From Planctomycetota bacterium (GTDB taxonomy: Bacteria > Planctomycetota > Planctomycetia > Pirellulales > Lacipirellulaceae): a stretch of 51,322 nt of DNA. The position numbers were made by a program, and so were the translations under genes. A model generated the notes under the pieces. That model worked only from the letters and a program-made list of their open reading frames with translations, did no database searches and had not been told where the DNA came from. Below are positions 17,975-26,707 of this stretch, piece after piece. Numbering within the stretch: the stretch's first letter is position 1; the number at the start of each line of letters is the position of its first letter. The DNA is taken from the NCBI GenBank assembly GCA_029259945.1, contig JAJDEF010000004.1, positions 1 through 51,322 of the forward strand, in the 5' to 3' direction.

Positions 17975-18448
17975 TCATGCGAAATCAACTAAATCACAGA
18001 CATTCTCAACGGAGTCCGTTGGCACAGACGACAACTCTTGCATCAGTTCTTCCAGCGGTTCTGCTAATGGTTCCTTCAAAGTGAGGCACAACGTCATCAA
18101 ATCGCGTCGTGTAATAATCCCCGCCAGCTCCTCATCTCGCATCACCGGCAATCTACGTACTCTATAAATAGCGAACATATGCACTGCTTGCGTCAGTGAA
18201 TCCTTTTCTGTCAAGCAATGCACCTCTCGCGTCATATACTGCGACACTTTGGCATCTTTCAGCTCTGGATCGAACAACACATCCATGAGAGCAAATTCAG
18301 AAATGACCCCTACCAGTTTTCCCTCCTCAGAAAGAACGGGGGCACCGCTTATGTTTTGCTCGCTGAGTATCGCAATGGCCTCCCCAAGCGTCGTGTCGGG
18401 GCGAAAGGCTATGACTTCCCTTCGCATAATGTCAGATACGGTTTGCAT
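17975..18448 (-). CDS. Tandem CBS-domain protein
   Basis: The 157-residue product is two CBS motifs and little else. The first spans about residues 7-60 (TTLGEAIAILSEQNISGAPV, then GVISEFALMDVLF) and the second about residues 75-125 (SLTQAVHMFAIYRVRRLPVM, then GIITRRDLM). CBS pairs bind adenosine nucleotides and act as energy sensors, either alone or on a partner. The gene lies downstream of a PilZ gene and an HD-GYP gene on the same strand, separated from PilZ by 47 bases. It is probably in the same transcription unit. The partner is unknown. Confidence 0.9.
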   Translation of the reverse strand: MQTVSDIMRREVIAFRPDTTLGEAIAILSEQNISGAPVLSEEGKLVGVISEFALMDVLFDPELKDAKVSQYMTREVHCLTEKDSLTQAVHMFAIYRVRRLPVMRDEELAGIITRRDLMTLCLTLKEPLAEPLEELMQELSSVPTDSVENVCDLVDFA

Positions 18449-18495
18449 GACAGACTTCTCCGTTACTATCTTTTAATGCTAGTGGATTCATTGCC

Positions 18496-18873
18496 CTACG
18501 ACTTTAAAATAAATACCGTTCCACACTTGTAGCAGCTCGGCCCGATTTTCTGACAACGCGTGATCTCTAATTGATAACTTCGCTGATCATCCATCCATAA
18601 CTGGACACGCTCACAAGGAAATAGCTGCACGGGCGAAACAAACCCCATTCCTGTCCGTGAACAGTCTTCGAGATAAATCGCATACTTCTCACATTCTCGC
18701 TGTAGAATCGCCTTACAACGCAGATAATGCCGTTCAAATGCTCGAAGACAACCTTTTTTCACCGGCATCGGACCCGAGTGAGCAAAAAACTTTTCCGGCG
18801 AAGTCGGCAACTCCGCCTGGGACGGAATACCTGCCCACTGATCCTCTATTGTTGCATTGCGGACGCCCAGCAT
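18496..18873 (-). CDS. PilZ-domain protein (c-di-GMP receptor)
   Basis: The product has 125 residues and contains both halves of the PilZ ligand site: RxxxR at residues 48-52 (RHYLR) and DxSxxG at 70-75 (DCSRTG). The strands that follow (MGFVSPVQLFPCERVQLWM) also fit. The start at 18873 lies inside the upstream HD-GYP gene, an overlap of 28 bases that suggests coupling. A receptor for c-di-GMP next to a phosphodiesterase makes a compact signalling unit. No diguanylate cyclase (GGDEF) is in the window. The target could be the pilus-like machine or an envelope enzyme, but nothing in the sequence decides this. Confidence 0.85.
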   Translation of the reverse strand: MLGVRNATIEDQWAGIPSQAELPTSPEKFFAHSGPMPVKKGCLRAFERHYLRCKAILQRECEKYAIYLEDCSRTGMGFVSPVQLFPCERVQLWMDDQRSYQLEITRCQKIGPSCYKCGTVFILKS

Positions 18874-19823
18874 TGGACCATCTCCTTGTCAAACTGTGTC
18901 CCTGCCTTGCTCTCAATAAACTGAATCGCCTCTTCAGCGGTTGCAGGCGTGCGATAAGGTCGATCACCTGTCAGCGCGTCGAACACATCAACCACCGCTA
19001 ACATCTTTGCCCACGGGTGAATTTCGTCACTTGCCACGCCTACCGGATATCCATTGCCATTAAGGTGCTCGTGGTGTTGATAAGTCATCATCAACTGACC
19101 ATGATTTATACTCTCGCGATGGCAAAGGTCTTTGTATCCATTGAGCGGGTGCTCGCGAATAATACCCCACTCTTTAGTGGTGAGCGCTCCGGTCTTCGTC
19201 AAAATTGATGGCGGTATGTATCGTTTACCAATGTCATGAAGCAAACCACCGACTGAGATACGCTCCAGCTCTGATGGATCACTGATCCCTAACTCCTTCG
19301 CCAGAAGCGTGGCATAACCGGCCACATTAGTGACATGTACAAACGTATGGAAATCGTGCCGAACAATTTGATACAGGTCTTTAGGCAAGACCTCGCCCTC
19401 GTTCAATAACGAAGAAATCTGCTTGCCAAGCGTCTTGGTGTTCGCGACATAGCTGTCGCTGTTAACCATCCGCATCGACTGTTCGATTTCCAGCGACACG
19501 GCAAATTGCAGCACTTCGTACCGCTCGGTGGGTGCCAGTGATTCGTCTTCTAGCGATTTCTCCAGCGAGTTTGCCAAATCTTTACTGAAATTTGCATAGT
19601 CGCTAGCTCGTACAAACAGTGCCTCATCACAAGTCTCTACCAAACCTTGGGCTCGGTCTTGAGACAAGGGATAACCTGCATCTCGATAAAGCACATGCGG
19701 TTCTTTGGGATCGTGCTGCAAGAATAAGTCAACACAGGTCTGGTCCAATGTCTTCAAAATACACGTCGGTACGCGGACGAACTTCGTCACATTCGACGCT
19801 GCAGTAGGCGTAGCGGTTGACAT
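18846..19823 (-). CDS. HD-GYP phosphodiesterase
   Basis: The 325-residue product has an HD-GYP domain in its C-terminal half. The metal-binding pair HD is at residues 196-197 (LLHDIGK), the HHE motif begins near residue 250 (HHEHLNGNGYP), and the GYP tripeptide is at 258-260. The DVFDALTGDRPYR segment follows. These residues are what the family uses to break down cyclic di-GMP. The N-terminal 150 residues contain no recognised sensor or receiver domain. The gene overlaps the PilZ gene by 28 bases. It is the first gene of the minus-strand unit that ends with the CBS protein. Confidence 0.93.
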   Translation of the reverse strand: MSTATPTAASNVTKFVRVPTCILKTLDQTCVDLFLQHDPKEPHVLYRDAGYPLSQDRAQGLVETCDEALFVRASDYANFSKDLANSLEKSLEDESLAPTERYEVLQFAVSLEIEQSMRMVNSDSYVANTKTLGKQISSLLNEGEVLPKDLYQIVRHDFHTFVHVTNVAGYATLLAKELGISDPSELERISVGGLLHDIGKRYIPPSILTKTGALTTKEWGIIREHPLNGYKDLCHRESINHGQLMMTYQHHEHLNGNGYPVGVASDEIHPWAKMLAVVDVFDALTGDRPYRTPATAEEAIQFIESKAGTQFDKEMVQCWASAMQQ

Positions 19824-20029
19824 GGACCAGAAATCTCAAACATGTGGCTGGGTTGATGGCCGAAAAGCGGGTTACCGCAACAAAGTATAAGTCACCCACC
19901 AACGAAAATAGGCCAGAGACCTAAATACCAAAAACCACTATGGAGCCCACCACATTACCCATAACTGAAGGTGCAATCATGCCGGTCACAACGAAGATAA
20001 TACGCTACCTTTCGAGTATGGCTGCTTAT

Positions 20030-20884
20030 TCAGAGCCGCCCGCCACAGTACTTGCAATGTGAGGCATCGCTATCGTGTCCTTCGCTCATACATTCAGCGC
20101 AGACTTGAGTGGTCAGATTTTTCGCTCCCGAATGTGTAAGCTCTGCCGTCACAATCCCCGTAGGCACAATGATAAAACTGTAGCCGAGCACCATCATCAC
20201 CGCAGCTAAGGTTTTTCCCAAGGTGGTTTGCGGCGCGATGTCGCCATACCCAACAGTGGTCATGGTCACTACTGCCCAATACATACTTTGCGGTATCGAA
20301 TCAAATCCGCTCTCGGGCCCCTCGATCACATGCATCGTCGAACCAACCACCACCACCGCAATTAAAATAAAGGCCAAAAAGACGGCCACTTTTGCCCGTG
20401 CCGCCCAAATCGCGGTACGCAACGCGGTTGCCTCAGACAACATGTGTGTGAGCTTAAAAATTCGGAATGTTCGCAACAATCGCAGCGCACGAATCACCGC
20501 CAAACGCTGCGCTGCCGAATCCTCCATCCCCAGGTTGTCGCTCATGAATGCAATCAGATACGTGGGTAAGATCGCTAATAAATCGACCACCCCATAGAAA
20601 CTAAACACATATTTCCAGGGGCGTTTGGCGCATAGAATCCGCAGACCATATTCAACCGTGAAGAGAATCGTAAAGAACCACTCGGCACCATTAAGCTGAC
20701 TTGGATAGGCGTCGCGATACTGCGCCACACTCTCGAGGATGACCACCAACACACTTAGGAAAATCGCCAACAGCAAAACCACATCGAACAGTTTTCCCTC
20801 GGCCGTATCGGCTTCGAAGATCACCTCGTACCAACGTTCACGCCAAGTCAAGTTTTTACTGGGGCGTATTTTTTTGAGAGACAT
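20030..20884 (-). CDS. Voltage-gated potassium channel with C-terminal zinc ribbon
   Basis: From the ATG at 20884 the product has 284 residues and the Kv channel layout. S1-S3 lie between about 32 and 115, and S4 is charged (RLAVIRALRLLRTFRIFK, 127-144). S5 is at about 166-186, then come the pore helix, the selectivity filter TTVGYGD at 209-215 and S6. The end carries CAEC and CKYC (Cys262, 265, 277 and 280), a likely zinc ribbon. A longer start at 21013 exists but lies deep inside the decaheme gene. The chosen start overlaps that gene by 29 bases. Coupling to redox genes suggests that K+ flow could balance charge moved by electron transfer. This is inference. Confidence 0.9.
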   Translation of the reverse strand: MSLKKIRPSKNLTWRERWYEVIFEADTAEGKLFDVVLLLAIFLSVLVVILESVAQYRDAYPSQLNGAEWFFTILFTVEYGLRILCAKRPWKYVFSFYGVVDLLAILPTYLIAFMSDNLGMEDSAAQRLAVIRALRLLRTFRIFKLTHMLSEATALRTAIWAARAKVAVFLAFILIAVVVVGSTMHVIEGPESGFDSIPQSMYWAVVTMTTVGYGDIAPQTTLGKTLAAVMMVLGYSFIIVPTGIVTAELTHSGAKNLTTQVCAECMSEGHDSDASHCKYCGGRL

Positions 20885-22862
20885 TGGGCCCTCGATCTGT
20901 AGTTCGGCCACCAACATGGTAGCGATGACATTGCAAGCAACTGTCTCCAGCCGCTCGAGCCGTGTGACACTCGGCGCAGTGTTGTTTAGCGATGGGCTGG
21001 AAGCCCTCCTCAAATTCCATCGGCGAATCCTCCGTGTAGCTAGCGATCACGTTGGCCTCGGCGTTGATTTGATGGCAGGCCTTGCAATCTGTCAACTCTG
21101 CCTGCACGAGATGGGGCCGGTGCGAAAATTTCGTAAACTCCGTCGAGGGGTTCGCCGCTTGCTTCGAGAACCAATTCACCACCAACCGGTCATCCTTCGT
21201 TCGTTCCAAACTATGGCAACTGCCGCACAACCCCGCCGCCGTCGGTTTCATGATCTGCTTTAATAACGACTCAGCCGCTACGCCATGCGGCCCACCACTT
21301 GCTTCCGCCAGCACATCAATCCACGCCGTCATCCATCGATCGTCATGCCCCGAGGGTTGATACCGAATCGCGAGAGTCACCTCATCGCGAAACCACCCTC
21401 CGCCGCTCACCAATTTTTTCGCCGCATCTCGATCCACCTTAACTACCTTATCCGTCGACTCCGCCAACCATTGCTCCGAGAAAACTGCCAAACTCTCGGG
21501 AGCCAGATGAGCCACTAATTCAGTAAGTTCCTCTGGCGATACTTCGCGCCCCAGAACCGCACTCACCCGCTTACCTATGGCTGCATGGCCGATTTCTGTC
21601 ACTTCCGAGAGCAAACGCTTCGTCGCCCAGACTACCTCCGCCGCAGCTTGCATCTGCTCAGCATCGTCAGGGTCCACGTCAAAGAAATCAAAATCAACGC
21701 CCAGTGTCTTGAGCGCAGCTTTTGCTTTAGGGTCGGCCAACAATAACAATTTAGTGATCGGCGTCAGCGAGCCATCAAACTCGTCCGACGCCTCCTCGGG
21801 CCATTGTCCCACATCAAGCCCCGCGTCTTCAAATGCTGCCAAATCTAACATCGGCAACGAAAACAATGCGATCCCGGCTTCCCAACTTGTACGTATCCGA
21901 TCATCGTGACACTGCGAGCAAGCTTCTTCGTATCCAAGCGTTCGCTGAAAATCGCCATCCACTGCTTGCTGATGGCACGCGGCACAAGCAAATTCCTGCT
22001 TCTCTTTGAGGAAATGCTTCGCCTCATGGGCCGCATGGTCAAAAGCAATTCGCGTCCGCCGCTTGGCAGGCCACCGGTCGAACTCGGGATGATCCCCTGC
22101 GAAATTGTGATACTGCTCTTGGTGGCAAGCTTGGCAGGCATGGTCGCTCATCCAAGTCAAATCGTGCTCTGCACCATGATGCTCGCGATGACAAGTGGCA
22201 CAAGCCAACGATTGCCAAGGATCAATTCGCCGGTGACTCAACGTCTGAACATTAATCAACAACTTCAGTTTTTCTGAATCTACATTATGCGCTGCCATCG
22301 CCCACTCAGCAGGAATTTGCTTGGCATGACATTCCAAACACAGCACCGATTGCGTCGGCATTGCCAACGCATCGTCGACCGCATGTTGCATCCATTCGAC
22401 AAACGTCTGATTCCCCGCCGCATGACAACTCGCACAGCGCTCGGTCTTGTCGCCGCGATTTAGGAGCTGCGCATGTTGCGCCGACAGGGCCCCTGGCGCA
22501 ATGATTTCGTTTCGCCAATCGGCACTAAGCATCGTGCAAAGAGCGCCGAACGTTAACAACCAGCAGCCAACCACAAACCGGCCACGCCGGGCTCGCAACG
22601 ATCGCAACGGCGTACACTGATAAACGTGGCAACATTCGCCCGCAGGAGTCGGCCCCTCGTCACACGTGCCGCCCCGCTGCACCGAACGATTACATCGCCA
22701 CCGGTCGCCCTCTCGCACTGGATGGCATGCCGTCATAGCAGGGCATCGCCCACTCGATCCCGGCCCCATTGGGCAAGGCGCCCCTTCGCCCTCCATGCCA
22801 CACAACCAAGGCTGGTTGGGCCGCTCGTAGGCCTCTCCGCGATTCTGAAGGGACTCTCTCAC
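20856..22862 (-). CDS. Membrane-anchored decaheme cytochrome c with Cys-rich N-terminus
   Basis: The product has 668 residues. Ten CXXCH heme sites are visible: six between about residues 140 and 340 (CASCH, CLECH, CATCH, CQACH, CAACH, CSQCH) and four in the last 120 residues (CGSCH, CKACH, CAECH, CLQCH). A membrane helix at about 95-113 precedes them, so the hemes should face the periplasm. Ahead of the helix is a cytoplasmic stretch with nine cysteines in two matching units, C-x2-GP-x3-G-x-C-x5-C-x-P, starting at Cys30 and Cys67. A heme-free middle part (about 350-520) separates the two heme groups. The start codon overlaps the stop of the cytochrome b-like gene (ATGA). It probably receives electrons from that membrane protein and passes them to periplasmic carriers. 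Confidence 0.9.
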   Translation of the reverse strand: MRESLQNRGEAYERPNQPWLCGMEGEGAPCPMGPGSSGRCPAMTACHPVREGDRWRCNRSVQRGGTCDEGPTPAGECCHVYQCTPLRSLRARRGRFVVGCWLLTFGALCTMLSADWRNEIIAPGALSAQHAQLLNRGDKTERCASCHAAGNQTFVEWMQHAVDDALAMPTQSVLCLECHAKQIPAEWAMAAHNVDSEKLKLLINVQTLSHRRIDPWQSLACATCHREHHGAEHDLTWMSDHACQACHQEQYHNFAGDHPEFDRWPAKRRTRIAFDHAAHEAKHFLKEKQEFACAACHQQAVDGDFQRTLGYEEACSQCHDDRIRTSWEAGIALFSLPMLDLAAFEDAGLDVGQWPEEASDEFDGSLTPITKLLLLADPKAKAALKTLGVDFDFFDVDPDDAEQMQAAAEVVWATKRLLSEVTEIGHAAIGKRVSAVLGREVSPEELTELVAHLAPESLAVFSEQWLAESTDKVVKVDRDAAKKLVSGGGWFRDEVTLAIRYQPSGHDDRWMTAWIDVLAEASGGPHGVAAESLLKQIMKPTAAGLCGSCHSLERTKDDRLVVNWFSKQAANPSTEFTKFSHRPHLVQAELTDCKACHQINAEANVIASYTEDSPMEFEEGFQPIAKQHCAECHTARAAGDSCLQCHRYHVGGRTTDRGPNVSQKNTPQ

Positions 22863-23683
22863 AGCGCGCCTCCATCAAACAGATGCGCAAGTAATCCGTG
22901 CAGACTCGCCACGATAATCAATGGATAGGTCAGTCCAATATGAACAAACAACCACATCTTCAGCCGCCACTGCAAGGCCGCGTGAAAATCCAAATCGTCT
23001 CGTTTTCGAATCAAAGCAAATAGCAGCTCGCTCGCTTGGCGCTCTGGTTCCGAAAGATACCGGCTCACCTCAGTGAGTTCGGCTAGCAACGATTTCCGCA
23101 GGCGAGAAGTCGGGCGTAAAAAATATCGCAGCCCACGCGAGTTTTCAAAAAAATCTTGCAGTCGGTTCCCATAAAATTCGCCTAACGTCGTCACTCCTGC
23201 CGAGCGAACAGTCGTGAGCACAGCCTGTTCCGCTTTGGCGCGCAATCGGCTCCGCAGCCTAGGGATACGCTCGAAAATCACTTCCTCGCTCACCCGCGCC
23301 AACTTGTGCGGAATGGTTCGTGTCCAATAGAGTCCCACGAGTCCGCTGACAAACGTGGCCAGATAGAGCCCAGCAAGGGTCCCTTCAATAAAACCGTCCG
23401 GGATGCGCCAACCAATGTGCAGACCAAAGAAAACGGCCGAACTAAAGCCGACATAAATATGCGCCTGCAACCAGTCTGTTGAAGTCACCCACAACGGAAT
23501 CGGCATCTTTTTCCGTAGGTTATACAGCGTCAGAAAGAGGATTGCTGCAAGCAACAGATAGCCGGTACCGAATGCCGAATGCTCAAACACCGACCCTTGC
23601 CAATGGGTCCAATAGGCCACACATGCCAAGACGACAATCGTAAGGGCAACACTTTGCAGTCTCCGACTAGCAAACGAAATCAT
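22859..23683 (-). CDS. Diheme cytochrome b-like membrane protein
   Basis: The product has 274 residues with about five membrane helices, near 10-27, 37-56, 71-92, 101-122 and 243-268. Two helices each carry two histidines exactly 14 residues apart: His75/His89 and His248/His262. This is the spacing by which the cytochrome b of bc1 and b6f complexes holds two stacked hemes. A soluble segment of about 115 residues with many Arg and Glu lies between helices four and five and probably faces the cytoplasm. It sits between the ferredoxin-like gene and the decaheme gene, so it is the natural route for electrons through the membrane. I cannot name a family; the heme assignment comes from residue spacing and context. 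Confidence 0.8.
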   Translation of the reverse strand: MISFASRRLQSVALTIVVLACVAYWTHWQGSVFEHSAFGTGYLLLAAILFLTLYNLRKKMPIPLWVTSTDWLQAHIYVGFSSAVFFGLHIGWRIPDGFIEGTLAGLYLATFVSGLVGLYWTRTIPHKLARVSEEVIFERIPRLRSRLRAKAEQAVLTTVRSAGVTTLGEFYGNRLQDFFENSRGLRYFLRPTSRLRKSLLAELTEVSRYLSEPERQASELLFALIRKRDDLDFHAALQWRLKMWLFVHIGLTYPLIIVASLHGLLAHLFDGGAL

Positions 23684-23795
23684 AGCAATCGACTCTTACT
23701 CCCTGCGGCTTTGAATTCCTTCCCCCTCCTCATCTCGGTAACATCTTATTGCGCACGCTGCTATCAGTCACCCCTGGACACCAGACGTAATCAGC

Positions 23796-25544
23796 CTATC
23801 TATCCACCCACCGCGAAAGTTCCCCTAGGTTACCCAGGTCAATACGCACAAGGGCATCATGTGGGCAAGCGTGTTGACAAGCAGGGCCGCCGGCGAGGTC
23901 CGAACAGAGGTCACATTTCGTTGCTTTGTAAATCGGCTGTTGCGTGGTTTTGTCAATCGCGATGGCACCATGACGGTCGCATACCTCTGTCATTCGAATA
24001 TTGTCGTACGGACAGCTATTCGCACAGGTACTGCAACCAATGCAAGTCAAGTCGTTAATCCTCACCGACCCCGACTCAGTATCACGCCCAATCGCCCCCG
24101 TCGGGCAACCAATCATGCAAACAGGATCGACACAGTGCATGCAAGCATGTGCCACCAAATACGACCCATGCCGTTGCCCCTGACGCACAAACCGAGGGTT
24201 GTTGTCATGCGTTGCCGCACAAGCACGCACACAATCGTCACAACGAGTGCAACGATCCAAGTCGATCAACATCGACTGCTGACCATTGATCAACCGCCGC
24301 TCGACTAAAAACTCCAAGAGCGGTGTCTCTACCTGCCCTTGCTCGGCACCAAGCGACTCACTCTGTTTCTCGCAATGATTCTTCGTGCAGTAGAACGCAT
24401 GCTTAGCTGCCGCATCCTGAATCGCTTGCTGCGAAACATTCGGGAAAACATGCTCTTCAAGCACCGCCTGCGGGATGCGCAATACATCGACGTACCCCAA
24501 AGCCCTGAGCGAACTGGACATCGCTGCCGGTTCTTGATTCAACGAAGTCTGGATGGTTTCGGCCAACCCATAGACTTGCCCTTTCCCCAGATAGGCCAGC
24601 GTCCGATGCCCATCACCAAATCGATGGCTAAGGCGAGCAAACCCCGAACGCACTAACACCAATCCTTCGCAAGGCGTGCCCTCTTCGACAATCAACGGCT
24701 CGTTCATCACCGTCTCGGGTTGACGCCCCGGGGCATAAGGTTCGACCGGCGACTGCCATTCAAAATCACCGTGTGTTTCAAAAATCGTGGCGTCGGCTAC
24801 CGCCGCCAAACTCTCGCTCGGCAATTGAGCCAGCAACGGCGTCTCGCGCAAATGGACGTGTAAACTATTCTCGCGATACAACCCCTCGATGTGTTCCCGC
24901 AACGCATCGGTCCGCCGCATCAAATCCCGTAGACCTTGCCACCGCAGTTCCAACAAAACGGTTTCACCCTCGGCAACCACGGTCACCATTCGAGGGGCCC
25001 TCGTCAGTGCCGCAAGCTCGCCGAAAATCTCGCCCTGATGCAGCGTCATGCTCCACGAACCATCTAGCACGCGAGGAACATCCTGCAAAAATACCCGCGT
25101 TTGAGCCAAGTCTTCCACCTGGTCGCGGTTGTTGGTCGTCCATGAACTACCCGCAGACAGTCGATCGCGGACCTCTGGCAAGCGAGGGCTTCGCCACCAA
25201 GCGGCCATCGACTCAACAAACCCTTTTTTCTGCGACGGCTGCCAACCCAAAACCTCGCGACCAAGTCCTTCCAGCACCACCTGCACTTTGCCTCGCAGCA
25301 CCAGGAAGGCACTATTGCCATAGTCCCCTTCGCGAACCACGATGCTGCCATCTTGATAGACGTTGATTCGCGAATCATTCTTCAAAATGCCTCGCATCGG
25401 CAACGCAGCCGGGAATCGCGACGGATCGATGCTACGAAACGGTTCGACCAACAACAATTGATCAACATCCTCGTCACGCATCGCGTCCCCAAACGGCACA
25501 TCCCACCGCTGAGGTCGATCCACTATGATTTCTAACTGAGGCAT
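23796..25544 (-). CDS. Cyclic-nucleotide-binding domain/four-cluster ferredoxin fusion
   Basis: The product has 582 residues. The first part contains two cyclic-nucleotide-binding (CRP-type) folds, about 60-210 and 225-385. The first has a good phosphate-binding cassette, FGELAALTRAPRMVTV, with the conserved Glu and Arg; the second looks degenerate. The C-terminal part (about 425-570) has four sets of cysteines for [4Fe-4S] clusters: CTRCDDCVRAC, CMHCVDPVCMIGC, CIGCSTCANSC and CDLC......CQHAC. This is the NrfC/HycB/DmsB electron-transfer subunit pattern. No signal peptide is seen, so it should be cytoplasmic. It could pass electrons from the flavoprotein to the membrane cytochrome, with the nucleotide domain gating flow. 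That gating role is inferred. Confidence 0.9.
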   Translation of the reverse strand: MPQLEIIVDRPQRWDVPFGDAMRDEDVDQLLLVEPFRSIDPSRFPAALPMRGILKNDSRINVYQDGSIVVREGDYGNSAFLVLRGKVQVVLEGLGREVLGWQPSQKKGFVESMAAWWRSPRLPEVRDRLSAGSSWTTNNRDQVEDLAQTRVFLQDVPRVLDGSWSMTLHQGEIFGELAALTRAPRMVTVVAEGETVLLELRWQGLRDLMRRTDALREHIEGLYRENSLHVHLRETPLLAQLPSESLAAVADATIFETHGDFEWQSPVEPYAPGRQPETVMNEPLIVEEGTPCEGLVLVRSGFARLSHRFGDGHRTLAYLGKGQVYGLAETIQTSLNQEPAAMSSSLRALGYVDVLRIPQAVLEEHVFPNVSQQAIQDAAAKHAFYCTKNHCEKQSESLGAEQGQVETPLLEFLVERRLINGQQSMLIDLDRCTRCDDCVRACAATHDNNPRFVRQGQRHGSYLVAHACMHCVDPVCMIGCPTGAIGRDTESGSVRINDLTCIGCSTCANSCPYDNIRMTEVCDRHGAIAIDKTTQQPIYKATKCDLCSDLAGGPACQHACPHDALVRIDLGNLGELSRWVDR

Positions 25545-25561
25545 ATTATTGATTAGCTTAG

Positions 25562-25625
25562 GGCGGAGAGCTAAGAGCCTGGAGACAAATTAGCTCTCTA
25601 CTCTCCGCTCTCCGCTCTCCGCTTG
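25562..25625. repeat. Hairpin/heptamer element at the end of the tetraheme gene
   Basis: GCGGAGAG near 25563-25570 is followed by AGAGCCT, then CAAATT, then several units of CTCTCCG up to about 25623. The left and right parts are complementary and can fold back. The left half matches the element at 28145 closely (GCGGAGAGC..AGAGCCT.GAG.CAA). The right half runs into the tetraheme cytochrome gene and supplies its last codons and stop. Confidence 0.65.
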
Positions 25626-26698
25626 TATTCACTCGGCTTGGGCAACATCCGATCGATTGCCGTCAATTTTTCTCCGTCCGCGTGGGTTGCAAAGGCCGAC
25701 GCTTCCTCGCCGACCTGATCTGCCGCAGCCTGCAAAGCTTTGGTCTGGTGAAGCTTCAACGGCACGCACAGTACCGCATCCAATGCCCGTTGAAGATGCG
25801 CATCCTCCACCAATTGGCATATCTCATGCAACTTCACCTTCAGCTTGGCTGCCCGCTGCGCCGAACTAATTCCAAACGTTGCCTTAGTGGTCGCTAGTCC
25901 CGTGGCGCGTAAACTTGCTTCCAAGTCGGCCATTACGCCCACCACATACATCACTCGCAACTGTGCAAGACTCAATTCCCCATTAGTAACGCCGTCCGTT
26001 CGCAAAAAATTATGCCGCACCATCCCCTGCGACCAGCTCACTAATTCAAAATCTAACGACCCAGGCGCATGTCCGCCTACGTTCACCAACTTTTCGTCTG
26101 GGGTGGTATGACAGGAAAAACATTGGCGAGCCACAAGATACAAATTACCTGGGTTATTCATCCCCGCCGCAACACTCGACTCGATTCGATGTTGCCGATG
26201 TTCTGCCGATTCCAACTCTTTCTTGGCTGAGGGTCCTCCATAGTCGTTGTGTAACGCCAACCAATCTTTCGCTCCGCCGTGACACGATTCACACGACACC
26301 CCAGAAACCACACGCAGACGCTCGTCAATCAACTGCCGCGTGTAATGGCATTTCACGCACATGTCGTTGCGTTTCACACTCTTCAACCCCAAATTTTTGG
26401 TAATCGCTTTTGCCTCGGGCATGCGATGCAACAATTCAAACGTCGCAAAGTGTGGCGTCAACTTCCATTGGCGCACTTCCTGTTCATGGCACTTGGCGCA
26501 CGACTCGGCGCCGAGTACCTGCGCCGGATCGCAGCGTATCTCAGACGCCACAGTCACCTCTTCCGCCCAGGACACCGTGGCAGACTGGCTGATAAAAAGT
26601 CCGCAACAAACCCATGCTAAAACCTTGCGAAATTGCATGGGGCGGTTAGCGTGAACGGGGTAATAATCCTGGTGTCGATGTTTCATAAACTTTAGCAT
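25598..26698 (-). CDS. Exported tetraheme cytochrome c, c554-like
   Basis: The product has up to 366 residues. Starts at 26698, 26686 and 26638 are possible. The last would place the signal peptide core (VLAWVCCGLFISQSATVSWA) at the usual distance; the first lies nine bases after the upstream gene and is used here. Four heme sites are visible: CAKCH, CVKCH, CESCH and CFSCH. Segments such as SCAKCHEQEVRQWKLTPHF and GVSCESCHGGAKDW fit the cytochrome c554/c' group. The remaining 180 residues are mostly helical without heme sites. The last nine residues (YKRRAESGE) are encoded by a heptamer repeat. It is probably a periplasmic carrier that works with the decaheme protein of the same operon. Confidence 0.88.
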   Translation of the reverse strand: MLKFMKHRHQDYYPVHANRPMQFRKVLAWVCCGLFISQSATVSWAEEVTVASEIRCDPAQVLGAESCAKCHEQEVRQWKLTPHFATFELLHRMPEAKAITKNLGLKSVKRNDMCVKCHYTRQLIDERLRVVSGVSCESCHGGAKDWLALHNDYGGPSAKKELESAEHRQHRIESSVAAGMNNPGNLYLVARQCFSCHTTPDEKLVNVGGHAPGSLDFELVSWSQGMVRHNFLRTDGVTNGELSLAQLRVMYVVGVMADLEASLRATGLATTKATFGISSAQRAAKLKVKLHEICQLVEDAHLQRALDAVLCVPLKLHQTKALQAAADQVGEEASAFATHADGEKLTAIDRMLPKPSEYKRRAESGE

Positions 26699-26707
26699 TC
26701 GATTGGC

